Part shown: in pieces, positions 23,980 to 34,048 of the stretch | Layout: every line of letters begins with the position of its first letter | Position numbering within the stretch: the first letter of the stretch is position 1 | Source of the DNA: Tissierella simiarum | Lineage (GTDB): Bacteria; Bacillota; Clostridia; Tissierellales; Tissierellaceae | Assembly: GCF_018917865.1 (NCBI RefSeq) | Contig: NZ_JAHLPM010000014.1 | Span: 1-64,000, forward strand | Direction: 5' to 3' | DNA length: 64,000 bases | The notes under the pieces: generated by a model | Told to the model about the DNA's origin: nothing | The model's database searches: none | Seen by the model: only the letters and a program-made list of their open reading frames with translations | Translations under genes and position numbers: made by a program

Positions 23980-24029
23980 ATAACAAAGGCTTCCTTGATT
24001 TAAAAGATTTCAATGGAAGCCTTTGTTAT
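23980..24029 (+). promoter_or_regulatory. Long hairpin upstream of the ECF-transporter gene
   Basis: A perfect 15-bp stem (23980-23994 with 24015-24029), with TTGA/TCAA able to extend it inside the loop. No T run follows, so it is not a simple terminator. It may be an operator or leader structure for the S-component gene 53 bases on. Confidence 0.45.
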
Positions 24030-24081
24030 ATATAATAATAGTATTGGGTATATAATATTTATAACGGGAAGGAGGAGCCGT

Positions 24082-24594
24082 ATGAAAAAATTGACCACTA
24101 GTGATATTACAAAGACTGCAATATTGATAGCTTTAGCATTAACATTTCAAATGGGTTTAAGAGGTGCAGGTCAGCCTTTAGTTGGACCTTTAGTAAATTT
24201 TGTACTTATAATGAGTGTGTTTTTAGTAGGGAACTTTTCTGGAATTATGGTAGGGAGTATAACCCCATTAGTAGCTTTCATGTTTGGAATGATGAAACTA
24301 CCCCCTCTAATTCCTTTTATAATAATAGGGAATATTTTATATGTAATTACTTTTAATTATTTTAGAAAAAGATTTTTTAAAGCAGAAGATATTATTAGTA
24401 TAGTTATTAGTAGTTTGATTAAATTTGGATTTTTGGCAATTTCAGTTAGATATTTAGTGACTTTCTTTGTAACAGTTCCAGAACCAGTAGTAGCAGCATT
24501 TACATTACCTCAACTTTACACTGCTCTAATGGGTGGAGTGTTGGCAATATTGGTAAAACAATTTTTACCTAAACCCATGCTTAAAGATAATTAA
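24082..24594 (+). CDS. ECF transporter S component (substrate unknown)
   Basis: A 170-residue membrane protein with about five or six helices: TAILIALALTFQMGLRG, NFVLIMSVFLVGNFSGI, ITPLVAFMFGMMKLPPLIPFIIIGN and a final TALMGGVLAILVKQF. The short polytopic form with early Ala/Leu-rich helix matches ECF-type vitamin-uptake S components, which use a shared energising module encoded elsewhere. ATG 24082 after AAGGAGGAGCC. Substrate cannot be told. Confidence 0.7.
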   Translation: MKKLTTSDITKTAILIALALTFQMGLRGAGQPLVGPLVNFVLIMSVFLVGNFSGIMVGSITPLVAFMFGMMKLPPLIPFIIIGNILYVITFNYFRKRFFKAEDIISIVISSLIKFGFLAISVRYLVTFFVTVPEPVVAAFTLPQLYTALMGGVLAILVKQFLPKPMLKDN

Positions 24595-24602
24595 GTTTAC
24601 AG

Positions 24603-24630
24603 GTACCTCTTTATAAGGTACTTTTTGTTT
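24603..24630 (+). terminator. Terminator after the S-component gene
   Basis: GTACCT (24603-24608) pairs with AGGTAC (24616-24621), followed by TTTTTGTTT. Confidence 0.65.
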
Positions 24631-24657
24631 GACATATAATCCTATACTTTGTATTAT
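24629..24657 (+). promoter_or_regulatory. Promoter of the mazG-like ... dnaB operon
   Basis: TTGACA (24629-24634), 17 bases, TATTAT (24652-24657). Confidence 0.7.
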
Positions 24658-24711
24658 TTTAGTAAGGTATTGTTTTATCAATATATTTTGGGTAAAAAAG
24701 GTGGGAATAGG

Positions 24712-25032
24712 ATGGAAACGAAAGACATAGATATTATTAAAAATGTAAGAACTATTGAATGGCTTAAAAGCCAATTATTGACTACAGTAGCTAATCTGTA
24801 TGAAGTTTTAGCAAAAGGAGAAGAAGATACTAAAGAGAATTTGGAAAATGTTATCTCTGATATCATACTTCAATCTTATGTCCTTGGTAAAAGATTGGGA
24901 TTAAGCTATAAAGATATAAACTCTACCTTAAAAGAAAATATTAAGTTAAACTTAATAGAAGACCATAAAATTGAAAGGTGGTATGGAGATTTAAGTTTAT
25001 TGTTAGAGTTTATAACTTCCAACGAAGAATAG
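24712..25032 (+). CDS. MazG-like protein
   Basis: A 106-residue all-helical protein, with TIEWLKSQLLTTVANLYEVL, ENLENVISDIILQSYVLGKRLGLSY typical of the MazG-like family at this place (before DUF2232/gdpP) in Clostridia. Conserved acidic residues suggest a nucleotide pyrophosphohydrolase-like fold, though activity is unproved. ATG 24712 after AAAAGGTGGG. Confidence 0.7.
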   Translation: METKDIDIIKNVRTIEWLKSQLLTTVANLYEVLAKGEEDTKENLENVISDIILQSYVLGKRLGLSYKDINSTLKENIKLNLIEDHKIERWYGDLSLLLEFITSNEE

Positions 25033-25043
25033 GAGTGAAAGTC

Positions 25044-25991
25044 TTGAATAATAAGGATACAATGTTAAAAGTTGTTTTTGAAAGTCTTGTGGTTATTTCC
25101 ATAATGGCCATATATATAACTTTTGGAGTTCACTATTTACCATTGCTAATATTTTTATTTCCAGTTCCTTTTGTAGTTCTAGGAGTAAAAAACGGATTAA
25201 GTTATAATATAATAAGTATGGCGCTTACTTCACTTATAGTAGGGTTATTGGTTGATAAGATGTCGAGTATTTTCTTATTTATTGCTTTTGCTCCCTTAAG
25301 TATTGTATTAAGTTATGGAATCAAGAAAAGAAGAAGACCTTTAGAGATAATGAGCATATCTACAGCAACTTTTCTAGTAGCTCTATTGCTAATGATAGGT
25401 TTAATAGGGGATTTATCTGGAATTAATTTTGTTAATCAGTTAGAGCAATCTTTTATGCAAATGCTAAATACACAGCTAGATATGTTAAAAGATATGGGAT
25501 TAACATCCTATGAAATACTAAAAACTAAAGATTTGTTAGAAAATGCATATAATTATATTATATTAATAATACCAACCATGCTAGTAATATTTTCACTAGT
25601 AACTTCTTATTTAAACTATTTATTATCTGCTATGGGTCTTAGAAAGATTGGATATGGGGTGGTGACTACACCTAAGTTTTCTAAGTTTAAACTACCTAAT
25701 AATATAATACCTGGAATAGCAGTAATGTTTTTAGGAACTTTTTTAATTAAGAAGTTACAATTATTTTATTATGAAACTGTATTTGTGAATATTGTTGTGT
25801 TAGTTGGATTTATGTTTTTTATACAAGGATTATCAGTATTGGATTTTCTTCTGATAAAATCTAAGATGTTTCCAGTCTTAAGAGTATTATTATTATTATT
25901 TACTATAGTTGTAATGCCTTTAGGTTGGATAATAACATTAATAGGATTTTTGGATGTTATATTTGATATTAGGAAGTTTAAAAAAGCTTAG
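25044..25991 (+). CDS. DUF2232 (YybS-like) membrane protein
   Basis: A 315-residue protein with about eight membrane helices and a central soluble loop (about 150-190). The place upstream of gdpP and rplI and the size match YybS of Firmicutes. Start TTG 25044 after AGGAGTGAAAGTC. Function unknown. Confidence 0.75.
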   Translation: MNNKDTMLKVVFESLVVISIMAIYITFGVHYLPLLIFLFPVPFVVLGVKNGLSYNIISMALTSLIVGLLVDKMSSIFLFIAFAPLSIVLSYGIKKRRRPLEIMSISTATFLVALLLMIGLIGDLSGINFVNQLEQSFMQMLNTQLDMLKDMGLTSYEILKTKDLLENAYNYIILIIPTMLVIFSLVTSYLNYLLSAMGLRKIGYGVVTTPKFSKFKLPNNIIPGIAVMFLGTFLIKKLQLFYYETVFVNIVVLVGFMFFIQGLSVLDFLLIKSKMFPVLRVLLLLFTIVVMPLGWIITLIGFLDVIFDIRKFKKA

Positions 25992-26010
25992 ATCCTATAG
26001 GAGGATTGTT

Positions 26011-28011
26011 ATGGGAAATAAAAATTTATTTAATTGGTCTGATACTAAAGTGTATTTAATAATTATAGGAGTATTACTTCTTATAATTGCTTTTTATCAA
26101 CCGGTACTAGCTTTAATTGGAACTATTCTTTTGGGATATTTAATTTATTATTATGTTAAGAGTATTCATCAGAAAAAAGAAGAATTAACTAAATATATTG
26201 AAGGATTAACGGATGAATTCGATTCTGCTACTAAACATGCGATTTTTAACATGCCTTTTCCTTTAGTCATGGTAGAAGAAAATGGATCTATAAGTTGGTA
26301 TAATACACCATTTTTAGAAATGATGGAAGAAAAGGATTTATTAAATGTTAAAATAGGAGAGTTAGTTTCTGGACTTAAGATAGAAGAAGTACTAAAAGAT
26401 GAAGAAGGGAAACCTTTAGAAATAAGTTATAAAAACGACTATTATAAAGTCTATTCTAATATTGTAGATACAAAAAAGACAGCTAGTGCAAAAGATATGA
26501 TAATTATGCTTTATTGGGTTAATAACACAAACTTTGTAAAGCTAAATCAAAAACATAAAGATGAGAGATTAATTGTATCTTTAGCTTATGTCGATAATTA
26601 TGATGATGTAAAAAGCAGTACTTCAGAGGTAAATAGACCTTTAGTGTTGGCTGAAATAGATAAAAAACTTAATACTTATTTTTCAAGGTATAACGGAATA
26701 GTTAGAAAATATGAGAATGACAAGTATCTAATAATAATGGAAAACAATCCTTTCGAAGTTATACAGGGAAAAAAGTTTGATATATTAGATCAAATTAGAG
26801 AAATAAATTTAGGAAATACCATACCTATTACATTAAGTATGGGAGTAGGTGCAGATGGTAATAATCCTTTTGAAGCCTATGAACATGCTAGAGCAGCTAT
26901 AGATATAGCATTAGGTAGAGGTGGGGATCAGGCTGTAGTTAAAAAAGGTAATAGCTTAAGTTTTTACGGTGGAAAAACTAAGGCTATTGAAAAGAGAAAT
27001 AAAGTAAAATCTAGAGTGATAGCATACGCTTTAAGACAACTTATAGACCAATCAGATAAAGTGTTTGTAATGGGTCATAAAAATGCAGATATGGATTCTT
27101 TTGGAGCGGGTATAGGTATACTTAGAGCTACAAGTAATAGAGAAAAAGAAGGATACCTGGTATTAAAAGGAGAAAATCCTTCTATTAAAAATATTTATGA
27201 TAGAATGAGAAGAGAGCAACCAGAGTTATTAGAGCAAATAATAACTCCAGAAGAGGCTTTGACCATAGCAGATAAATCTTCACTATTAGTAGTAGTAGAT
27301 AATCATAAGCCTAGTTTTACAGAAGCACCAGAGTTATTAAATATAATAGATAAAGTAGTTTTATTTGATCATCATAGAAGAGGTGTGGAGTTTATAAAGG
27401 ATCCAGTTTTAACTTATTTAGAACCTTATGCTTCATCTACCTGTGAATTAGTAACAGAAGTTTTATCTTATATGGGAGATAAAATTAATTTAACTAAATT
27501 CGAAGCTGATGCTCTATTAGCCGGTATAACTGTAGATACGAAGAATTTTAGTTTTCAAACAGGAGTTAGAACCTTTGAAGCTGCTTCATTGTTAAAGAGA
27601 GCAGGCGCAGATACTACTGCTGTAAGGCAGTTATTTAGGGATGATTTTAATACATTTTTATATAAAGCTGAAGTAGTAAAAGCTTCAAAAGTAGTATTTA
27701 ATAAAATTGCTATTGGCAGATTGGAAAGAAACATGGAAGACTCTATATTAATAGCTGCTCAAGCGGCAAATGATTTACTAAATATCAATGGAGTAGAGGC
27801 TTCTTTTGTAATGACTTTAGTTGGTGAAAAAGTTCATATTAGTGCCAGATCTTTGGGTAATATTAGTGTGCAAATTATACTTGAGAGATTAGGCGGAGGA
27901 GGACACCTGACAAGTGCAGGAGCTCAATTAGAAGGAATATCAATGGACGAAACAGAAAAACTGCTTATAGAAGCTATTGATAAATATTTAAGGGAAGGTG
28001 ACGAAGAATGA
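26011..28011 (+). CDS. gdpP: Cyclic-di-AMP phosphodiesterase GdpP
   Basis: A 666-residue membrane enzyme that breaks down c-di-AMP. Two N-terminal helices (about 13-30 and 34-50), a PAS-like domain (about 65-155), a degenerate GGDEF domain (about 170-310, no intact GGDEF motif), a DHH domain with [20 protein letters not shown] and the DHH triad in FDHHRRG, and a DHHA1 end with [15 protein letters not shown] 26011 follows ATAGGAGG. It overlaps rplI by four bases. Confidence 0.95.
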   Translation: MGNKNLFNWSDTKVYLIIIGVLLLIIAFYQPVLALIGTILLGYLIYYYVKSIHQKKEELTKYIEGLTDEFDSATKHAIFNMPFPLVMVEENGSISWYNTPFLEMMEEKDLLNVKIGELVSGLKIEEVLKDEEGKPLEISYKNDYYKVYSNIVDTKKTASAKDMIIMLYWVNNTNFVKLNQKHKDERLIVSLAYVDNYDDVKSSTSEVNRPLVLAEIDKKLNTYFSRYNGIVRKYENDKYLIIMENNPFEVIQGKKFDILDQIREINLGNTIPITLSMGVGADGNNPFEAYEHARAAIDIALGRGGDQAVVKKGNSLSFYGGKTKAIEKRNKVKSRVIAYALRQLIDQSDKVFVMGHKNADMDSFGAGIGILRATSNREKEGYLVLKGENPSIKNIYDRMRREQPELLEQIITPEEALTIADKSSLLVVVDNHKPSFTEAPELLNIIDKVVLFDHHRRGVEFIKDPVLTYLEPYASSTCELVTEVLSYMGDKINLTKFEADALLAGITVDTKNFSFQTGVRTFEAASLLKRAGADTTAVRQLFRDDFNTFLYKAEVVKASKVVFNKIAIGRLERNMEDSILIAAQAANDLLNINGVEASFVMTLVGEKVHISARSLGNISVQIILERLGGGGHLTSAGAQLEGISMDETEKLLIEAIDKYLREGDEE

Positions 28012-28454
28012 AGGTAATACTATTACATGATGTTAAAGGTTTAGGAAAAGAAGGAGAATTAGTGAATGCAAAAGATGGTTACGCTAGAAATTTTTTATTC
28101 CCTAAAAATTTAGCTATAGAAGCTACACCAGGAAATTTAAAGAAATGGGAAGAAAATAAGAAGCAAAAAGCAGAAAAAAAGAAGGAAGAACTTAACGAAG
28201 CATTAGAATTAAAGGCAAAAATTGAAAAATTATCTGTTGAATTAAAAAGAAAAGCAGGAGAAGGTGGAAAGCTATTCGGCTCAATAACTTCTAAGGATAT
28301 TGCTGATGCTTTAATGGCTCAACACAAAGTAGATATTGATAAGAGAAAGATTGAACTAAAGGATAATATAAAAACTTTAGGAACTACTGTTGTAGAAGTA
28401 AAAGTTTATACAGAAGTTACAGCTAAACTAAGCGTTAATGTAAAAGAAGAATAA
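28008..28454 (+). CDS. rplI: 50S ribosomal protein L9
   Basis: A 148-residue L9: [19 protein letters not shown] with [14 protein letters not shown], the long connecting helix rich in Lys/Glu, and a C-terminal domain ([15 protein letters not shown]). ATGA overlap with gdpP. Confidence 0.97.
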   Translation: MKVILLHDVKGLGKEGELVNAKDGYARNFLFPKNLAIEATPGNLKKWEENKKQKAEKKKEELNEALELKAKIEKLSVELKRKAGEGGKLFGSITSKDIADALMAQHKVDIDKRKIELKDNIKTLGTTVVEVKVYTEVTAKLSVNVKEE

Positions 28455-28458
28455 TGGG

Positions 28459-29805
28459 GTGGTTAAAATAGAGAATCAACTTATTGGACGAGTTCCCCCC
28501 CATAGTTTAGAGGCAGAACAATCTGTATTGGGAGCTATGATAATAGATAAAGAAGCTATAAATACTACAATAGAAATAATTAGATCTGATGACTTTTACA
28601 AGGAAGCTAACAAGGAGATTTTTGAATCCATAGTTGATTTATTTAATAGAAATGAGCCAGTAGATTTGATAACTCTGTCTGAAGAATTAAAGAAGAGGGG
28701 AACTCTTGAGAACATTGGAGGAGTAACTTATTTAGCTAGTCTTTCAGGAGGAGTAGCTACTACCGCTAATACTAAATATTATTGCAAGATAGTAGAAGAA
28801 AAATCTATCCTTAGAAGACTAATAAAATCTTGTGATGAAATAGTAGGAAAAAGTTATGAAAATGCAGAAGAAGTTAATGCAATAATAGAAAAGGCAGAGA
28901 AAAACATATTTGATATTACTCAAGGAAGACATAGAGAGGGATTTTCTCCTGTAAGTGAAATTTTATTGGAAAGTTTTTCAAAGATGGAAGAAAAGGCAGC
29001 TAATCAAGGCGGATTAACGGGTCTTACTACAGGGTTTATAGATATAGATAATAAGTTATCTGGTTTACAAAAATCCGACCTAGTGCTATTAGCTGCTAGA
29101 CCTTCTATGGGGAAAAGTGCCTTTATGATAAATATAGCTACTAATAGTGCTCTAAAGGCAAATGCTAGTGTAGCAATGTTTTCTTTAGAAATGTCTAAAG
29201 AACAATTAGTGCAGAGAATGATTAGTTCTATATCTCATGTAGATTTACAAAAAATTATTAGTGGTAAATTAGTAGAAGAAGAATGGATTAAGATAATAAA
29301 CTCTATGGGTCCATTATCCCAAGCTAAAATATTTATAGATGATACGGCCGGGATCTCTCTAATGGAAATGAAAGCTAAATGTAGACGTTTAAAAATAGAA
29401 AAAGGATTAGACTTAGTAGTTGTAGACTATTTACAATTGATGCAGCTAGAAGGGAAGCAAGAAAGTAGACAGCAAGAAATATCTGCCATATCTAGAGGTT
29501 TAAAGGCATTAGCTAAAGAAATGGATTGTCCTGTTATAGCTTTATCTCAGTTATCTCGTGCTCCTGAACTGAGAGCAGATCATAGACCTATACTTTCTGA
29601 CTTAAGAGAGTCCGGAGCAATAGAACAGGATGCAGACGTAGTTCTTTTCCTATATAGAGATGAATATTATCATGAAGATTCAGAGAAGAAAAATATAGGG
29701 GAAGTTATTATTGCAAAGCATAGAAATGGTCCTACAGGTACTGTAGAGCTAGTATGGAAAGGTGAATTTACTAAGTTCTTAAATAAAGAAAACATTAGAG
29801 AATAG
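28459..29805 (+). CDS. dnaB: Replicative DNA helicase DnaB
   Basis: A 448-residue helicase: N-terminal domain (PPHSLEAEQSVLGAMIID), Walker A ARPSMGKSAF, Walker B LVVVDYLQLM, and SQLSRAPELRADHRP/LRESGAIEQDAD. The start is odd: GTG 28459 has no ribosome binding site, while GGGGTGG (28456-28462) lies five bases before an ATA codon at 28468, exactly where homologues begin (M-E-N-Q-L-I-G). The true start may be ATA. Confidence 0.95.
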   Translation: MVKIENQLIGRVPPHSLEAEQSVLGAMIIDKEAINTTIEIIRSDDFYKEANKEIFESIVDLFNRNEPVDLITLSEELKKRGTLENIGGVTYLASLSGGVATTANTKYYCKIVEEKSILRRLIKSCDEIVGKSYENAEEVNAIIEKAEKNIFDITQGRHREGFSPVSEILLESFSKMEEKAANQGGLTGLTTGFIDIDNKLSGLQKSDLVLLAARPSMGKSAFMINIATNSALKANASVAMFSLEMSKEQLVQRMISSISHVDLQKIISGKLVEEEWIKIINSMGPLSQAKIFIDDTAGISLMEMKAKCRRLKIEKGLDLVVVDYLQLMQLEGKQESRQQEISAISRGLKALAKEMDCPVIALSQLSRAPELRADHRPILSDLRESGAIEQDADVVLFLYRDEYYHEDSEKKNIGEVIIAKHRNGPTGTVELVWKGEFTKFLNKENIRE

Positions 29806-29862
29806 TTATAACTACTCCTATATGGGTATAAATAAGTAGATATTTTTTTAGGAGGGTGTATT

Positions 29863-31074
29863 ATGGTTGATAATAGAGTATTAGATATAACTGATTCTGT
29901 AAAATGGATAGGTATATTAGATCCAGGTCTAGTTACCTTTGATGTAGTCATGGAGACTAAATATGGAACTACTTATAATTCTTATTTTATAAATGCAGAA
30001 AAGAAAGCTATAATTGAAACTTCAAAGGCAACTTTTAAGGATATATATTTAAATAAGGTACAACAAGTCGTTAACTATGAAGAAATAGAATATATAGTAT
30101 TAAACCATACAGAACCAGATCATTCAGGAAATGTGACTTATTTATTAGATTTAGCACCTAATGCTACAGTAGTTGGCAGCAGGTCAGCAATAAATTTTTT
30201 GAAGCATATGATAGATAAAGATTTTAAATTTATGATAGTCAATCATGGTGACGAGTTAGATTTAGGTAATAAAACTCTTAAATTTACTTCTGCACCTTTT
30301 CTACATTGGCCAGACAGCATGTATACCTATTTAGTAGAAGACAAAATTTTATTTACTTGTGACTCCTTTGGCTGTCACTATTGTAATGAGGATATGTTCG
30401 ATGATCTAGTAGGAGACTTTGATGATGCTTTTGAATACTACTTTGACGTAATATTAAAGCCTTTCAGTAACTATATGCTGGAAGCTATAGATAAAATAAA
30501 AGACTTAGACATTAATATAATTTGTCCTGGACATGGACCTATACTTCGTTCTAATTGGAAGAAGTATGTAGATTGGTCTAAGAAACTAGCTGAAAATAAA
30601 GAAGAAAGAGAAGAAAAGCAGAAAGTATTTATTCCTTATGTATCTGCTTATGGTAACACTAAAAAAACAGCAGAAAAAATTGCTGAAGGTATTAAAATGG
30701 CAGGGGATATAGAAGTAGAATTAATGGATATAGAAATGGCTGATTTAATGAGTTTGGAAGATAAGGTAGATAAAAGTTCGGCTATTATCGTTGGAACACC
30801 TACTATTAATCAAAACACTCTTCTACCTATATATAATCTTATGGCAGTAATAAATCCTGTAAGAAATAGAGGAAAACTTGCTGGGGCTTTTGGATCTTAT
30901 GGATGGAGTGGAGAAGCTGTGAAAATAGTTCAAGAAAACCTTAGAAATTTAAAATTGAAATTATATAATGAAGAAGGCCTAAAGATAAATTTTATACCTT
31001 TTGAAAAGTCTTTTGAAAGAGCTATAGAATATGGAAAAGGATTTGGGGAAAAGTTAATTGAAAATAAGAAATAA
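29863..31074 (+). CDS. FprA-family flavodiiron protein (oxygen reductase)
   Basis: A 403-residue A-type flavoprotein. Metallo-beta-lactamase-like domain with diiron ligands His82, Glu84, Asp86 in [10 protein letters not shown], His in HWPDSM, Asp in CDSFGCHY and His in CPGHGP; flavodoxin domain from about residue 255 ([19 protein letters not shown]). It reduces O2 to water (or NO) with electrons from rubredoxin or the like, protecting anaerobes. ATG after GGAGGGTGT. Strong terminator follows. Confidence 0.92.
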   Translation: MVDNRVLDITDSVKWIGILDPGLVTFDVVMETKYGTTYNSYFINAEKKAIIETSKATFKDIYLNKVQQVVNYEEIEYIVLNHTEPDHSGNVTYLLDLAPNATVVGSRSAINFLKHMIDKDFKFMIVNHGDELDLGNKTLKFTSAPFLHWPDSMYTYLVEDKILFTCDSFGCHYCNEDMFDDLVGDFDDAFEYYFDVILKPFSNYMLEAIDKIKDLDINIICPGHGPILRSNWKKYVDWSKKLAENKEEREEKQKVFIPYVSAYGNTKKTAEKIAEGIKMAGDIEVELMDIEMADLMSLEDKVDKSSAIIVGTPTINQNTLLPIYNLMAVINPVRNRGKLAGAFGSYGWSGEAVKIVQENLRNLKLKLYNEEGLKINFIPFEKSFERAIEYGKGFGEKLIENKK

Positions 31075-31115
31075 AGTAATTACTTCGAGGATTTTCCTCG
31101 AAGTAATTACTTTAT
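31071..31115 (+). terminator. Rho-independent terminator
   Basis: Perfect 20-bp stem (31071-31090 with 31096-31115), loop ATTTT. T run is short. Confidence 0.75.
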
Positions 31116-31135
31116 ATATAAAAGGGTGATGGAGT

Positions 31136-31726
31136 ATGGAAATCAAAGGGAAAAGAGTGATAATAGCACCTTTAAAAATTGAAGATGTTTATTGTATGAG
31201 AGAATGGGGGTATCATGAGGATTCTTTACTGATGGATTATAATTTTCCATCCATGAATAATAGTGAACTTCATGGATGGTATAAAGTTAAAACCTTTGGA
31301 AGATCCAAAGAATATTATGGAGTCACTAACAGAGAAGGAAAACTAGTTGGATATATGGGAATTAAAAATATAAAGAAAATAAAGAAAGAAGCTACATTAG
31401 GTATAGTTTTTGATCCTAATCATATAAACAAGGGTTATGGGACCGAGGCTATAACAACTTATTTAAATTACTATTTTAACGAAATGAAAATGAAGACTCT
31501 CTTACTAGAAGTAGCGAAATTTAATAAAAGAGCTTTAAGGTGCTATGAAAAAAGCGGATTTGTAGTTATTGACTTATATCTAGATAAATTTTTCAATCAA
31601 GATATGGATTTAACAGATCCATACTATTTACAAGAAAAATCTTCTTTTGTAATAAAAGATGGAAAGATATATAATTATATTTACAAAATGAAAGTAGATA
31701 GAAAATCTTTTTTAAAAGAGAGGTAA
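31136..31726 (+). CDS. GNAT-family acetyltransferase (RimJ/RimL-like)
   Basis: A 196-residue protein with the RimJ/SpeG-like motif: IAPLKIEDVYCMREW, LVGYMGIKNI, ATLGIVFDPNHINKGYGTEAI (acetyl-CoA loop) and EVAKFNKRALRCYEKSGFV. Substrate unknown. Four bases before the HD-GYP gene, so co-transcribed. Confidence 0.8.
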   Translation: MEIKGKRVIIAPLKIEDVYCMREWGYHEDSLLMDYNFPSMNNSELHGWYKVKTFGRSKEYYGVTNREGKLVGYMGIKNIKKIKKEATLGIVFDPNHINKGYGTEAITTYLNYYFNEMKMKTLLLEVAKFNKRALRCYEKSGFVVIDLYLDKFFNQDMDLTDPYYLQEKSSFVIKDGKIYNYIYKMKVDRKSFLKER

Positions 31727-31730
31727 TTTT

Positions 31731-32939
31731 GTGGTAAACTATCAATTTGAAATAAAATTAGGACAACTTTTAAAAAGTTTATCTTATGCCTTAGATATAG
31801 CAGAGAATCGATATTATGGTCATTCAAGAAGAACCGCTTATATTGCTCATTCTATAGCAGCAGAGATGGGGCTTACTGAAGAAGTACTTACAGATGTCTA
31901 TTATGCTTCTCTTATACATGATATAGGTATGGCTGGATTTTTATCTAATTATAGTGTAATAGATATACACTATAATGAAGACCTTAAAAAGAAACATTGT
32001 GATATAGGGTATAGAATATTAGATAAGCTACCTTTTAATGACAAAGTGAGGGAGTACATATTATATCATCATGAGGATTGGCAAGGCAATGGGTCTTATA
32101 AGCTTAGAGGAGATGAGACACCTTTAGGTGCTCAAATAATACATATAGCAGATTATTTTGAACTTTTCTTCGTAAGGAAGTACGATGAAATCCATGAAAA
32201 TTACGACATAAACATAATAAAAAAATGGATAGATGTATATAGAGGTAAATTATTTAAAGATGAACTATGTGATGTGATTTTAGAGGTAATAAAGAAAGAT
32301 AAATTTTATTTGGATTTAAAACCTGAAAACATTAATCAAGCTTTAGATATAATAGAACCTGGTAAGAATACTAATATAAATATTCATGGTCTCCATAATA
32401 TTTCAGAAGCTTTTTCCATACTTATAGACAACAAAAGTAGATTTACTTATGAACATTCTCAAGGAATTTCACAGATTACTAGTAATTTTGCCACTTATTT
32501 AGGTTATAATCCTTTAATGATAGAGAAACTTACCATTTCAGCTAATCTTCATGATATAGGTAAGTTTGTTATACCTAGTAGTATTTTAGAAAAACCGGGA
32601 AAGTTAACTTCTAAGGAGTTTATGGTAATAAAATCTCATGCTTATTATACAAAATTAATTCTTAGACAAGTAGATGGATTAGAAGATATTGCAGAATGGG
32701 CAGGGAATCATCATGAGAAATTAAATGGAAAGGGATATCCAGAAAGATTAAATGAGAGAACTTTAACTATAGAGGATCAAATAATAGCTTTTGCTGATAT
32801 ATATCAGGCTTTAACAGAACATAGACCTTATAGAAGTGGGATGGAGCCTAAAAAAGCTATAGCTATAATGACGAATATGGCAGAAGAAGGTTATATATTA
32901 AAGGATTTATTACCTGACTTTAAACAGTTAGTATTATAG
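31731..32939 (+). CDS. Tandem HD/HD-GYP-domain protein
   Basis: A 402-residue protein with two HD-type domains. First (about 25-180): SLIHDIGMAGF, and HHEDWQGNGSY. Second (about 230-400): LHDIGKFVIP, HHEKLNGKGYP, the HD-GYP signature. Such proteins hydrolyse cyclic dinucleotides (c-di-GMP or cGAMP) or act as their sensors. GTG start; AGAGAGG before it. No receiver domain is present. Confidence 0.8.
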   Translation: MVNYQFEIKLGQLLKSLSYALDIAENRYYGHSRRTAYIAHSIAAEMGLTEEVLTDVYYASLIHDIGMAGFLSNYSVIDIHYNEDLKKKHCDIGYRILDKLPFNDKVREYILYHHEDWQGNGSYKLRGDETPLGAQIIHIADYFELFFVRKYDEIHENYDINIIKKWIDVYRGKLFKDELCDVILEVIKKDKFYLDLKPENINQALDIIEPGKNTNINIHGLHNISEAFSILIDNKSRFTYEHSQGISQITSNFATYLGYNPLMIEKLTISANLHDIGKFVIPSSILEKPGKLTSKEFMVIKSHAYYTKLILRQVDGLEDIAEWAGNHHEKLNGKGYPERLNERTLTIEDQIIAFADIYQALTEHRPYRSGMEPKKAIAIMTNMAEEGYILKDLLPDFKQLVL

Positions 32940-32950
32940 GAGTTGATTTT

Positions 32951-34045
32951 ATGAATTTTACTATAGAAACTACAGATATGGATTTAGGAGATACGCCGAT
33001 AGAGAATATATTTATAAATGACTTTATGCCCATGGCTAATGGAACCTATGTTAAAGTATATTTACTGGGTTATAAATATGCCCATGATAAGGATCAAAAC
33101 ATAGAGGTTAATAATGAAACCATAGCCAAGCATTTAGACATACCTCTAGATGACGTTTTAAGAGCTTGGGATTTTTGGGAAGGCAAAGGTATAATAGAAA
33201 AGATGCCTGTAGATATGAATAATAAATATAATTATAAAGTTAGGTTTCTTAATTTAAAGCAGCTTTACATAAAAAACAACTTCAATATTTTAAATGCCAA
33301 AGAAGAGTCGCCAAAAAAACCCTATCTTTGTACTACAGAAGATTTAATAGATGCTAACCAAATACCTGCTATAAATAGAATGTTTAACTCTATAGACTAT
33401 ATTATGCGAAGGCCTATTGTACCTATGGAGAAACAAAAAATTCTGGCTTGGATTCATGATTACAATATGAATCCAGATGTAATAGAAAAAGCCTTCTTTT
33501 ATGCAGTGGAAAGAAAGGGAATTAGAAAGATAAATTATGTAGAAGGAATTATAAGAAATTGGTATGATCAAGGGCTTACGAATTTAGAAGCTATTACAGA
33601 GCATTTTAAATCACAAGATGAAAAATATTATAAATATGAAAAGGTTATGAAACATTTAGGTCTAGATAAAAGACCTATAACTCAAGGGGAAATGAAGGTT
33701 ATAGATAAATGGTTTGATGAGTATGAATTTTCTATGGAGATGGTTCTTAAAGGCTGTGAGAGTTCTAGCAAGGTTTCTAATCCTAGTGTTAATTATATAG
33801 ATGGAGTATTGACTTCTTGGTTTGAAAAACAAATAAAAACCTTTGAAGATATTGAAAAAAAAGATAAGCTTAAAGAGAAGAAAGATTATAAGGTTACTAA
33901 GACTGTAGAAAGAAAAAGTACTCCAATAAAGACTAGGTTCCATAACTTTGAACAGAGGACTTCTAAATATACTTCAGAACAGCTAGAGGAGATTGCACGT
34001 AAGAAAAGGGAAGAACATTACTTAAAAGCAAAAGGAGAAAGTTAG
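32951..34045 (+). CDS. dnaD: DnaD-domain replication protein
   Basis: A 364-residue protein: winged-helix N-terminus (about 20-110, TIAKHLDIPLDDVLRAWDFWEGKGIIEK) and two DnaD C-terminal domains (about 150-215 and 230-300, ILAWIHDYNMNPDVIEKAF and VIDKWFDEYEFSMEMVLKG, with YVEGIIRNWYDQG and YIDGVLTSWFEK). It helps load DnaB at primosomes. Four bases before the dnaC-like gene. Confidence 0.85.
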   Translation: MNFTIETTDMDLGDTPIENIFINDFMPMANGTYVKVYLLGYKYAHDKDQNIEVNNETIAKHLDIPLDDVLRAWDFWEGKGIIEKMPVDMNNKYNYKVRFLNLKQLYIKNNFNILNAKEESPKKPYLCTTEDLIDANQIPAINRMFNSIDYIMRRPIVPMEKQKILAWIHDYNMNPDVIEKAFFYAVERKGIRKINYVEGIIRNWYDQGLTNLEAITEHFKSQDEKYYKYEKVMKHLGLDKRPITQGEMKVIDKWFDEYEFSMEMVLKGCESSSKVSNPSVNYIDGVLTSWFEKQIKTFEDIEKKDKLKEKKDYKVTKTVERKSTPIKTRFHNFEQRTSKYTSEQLEEIARKKREEHYLKAKGES

Positions 34046-34048
34046 CCT

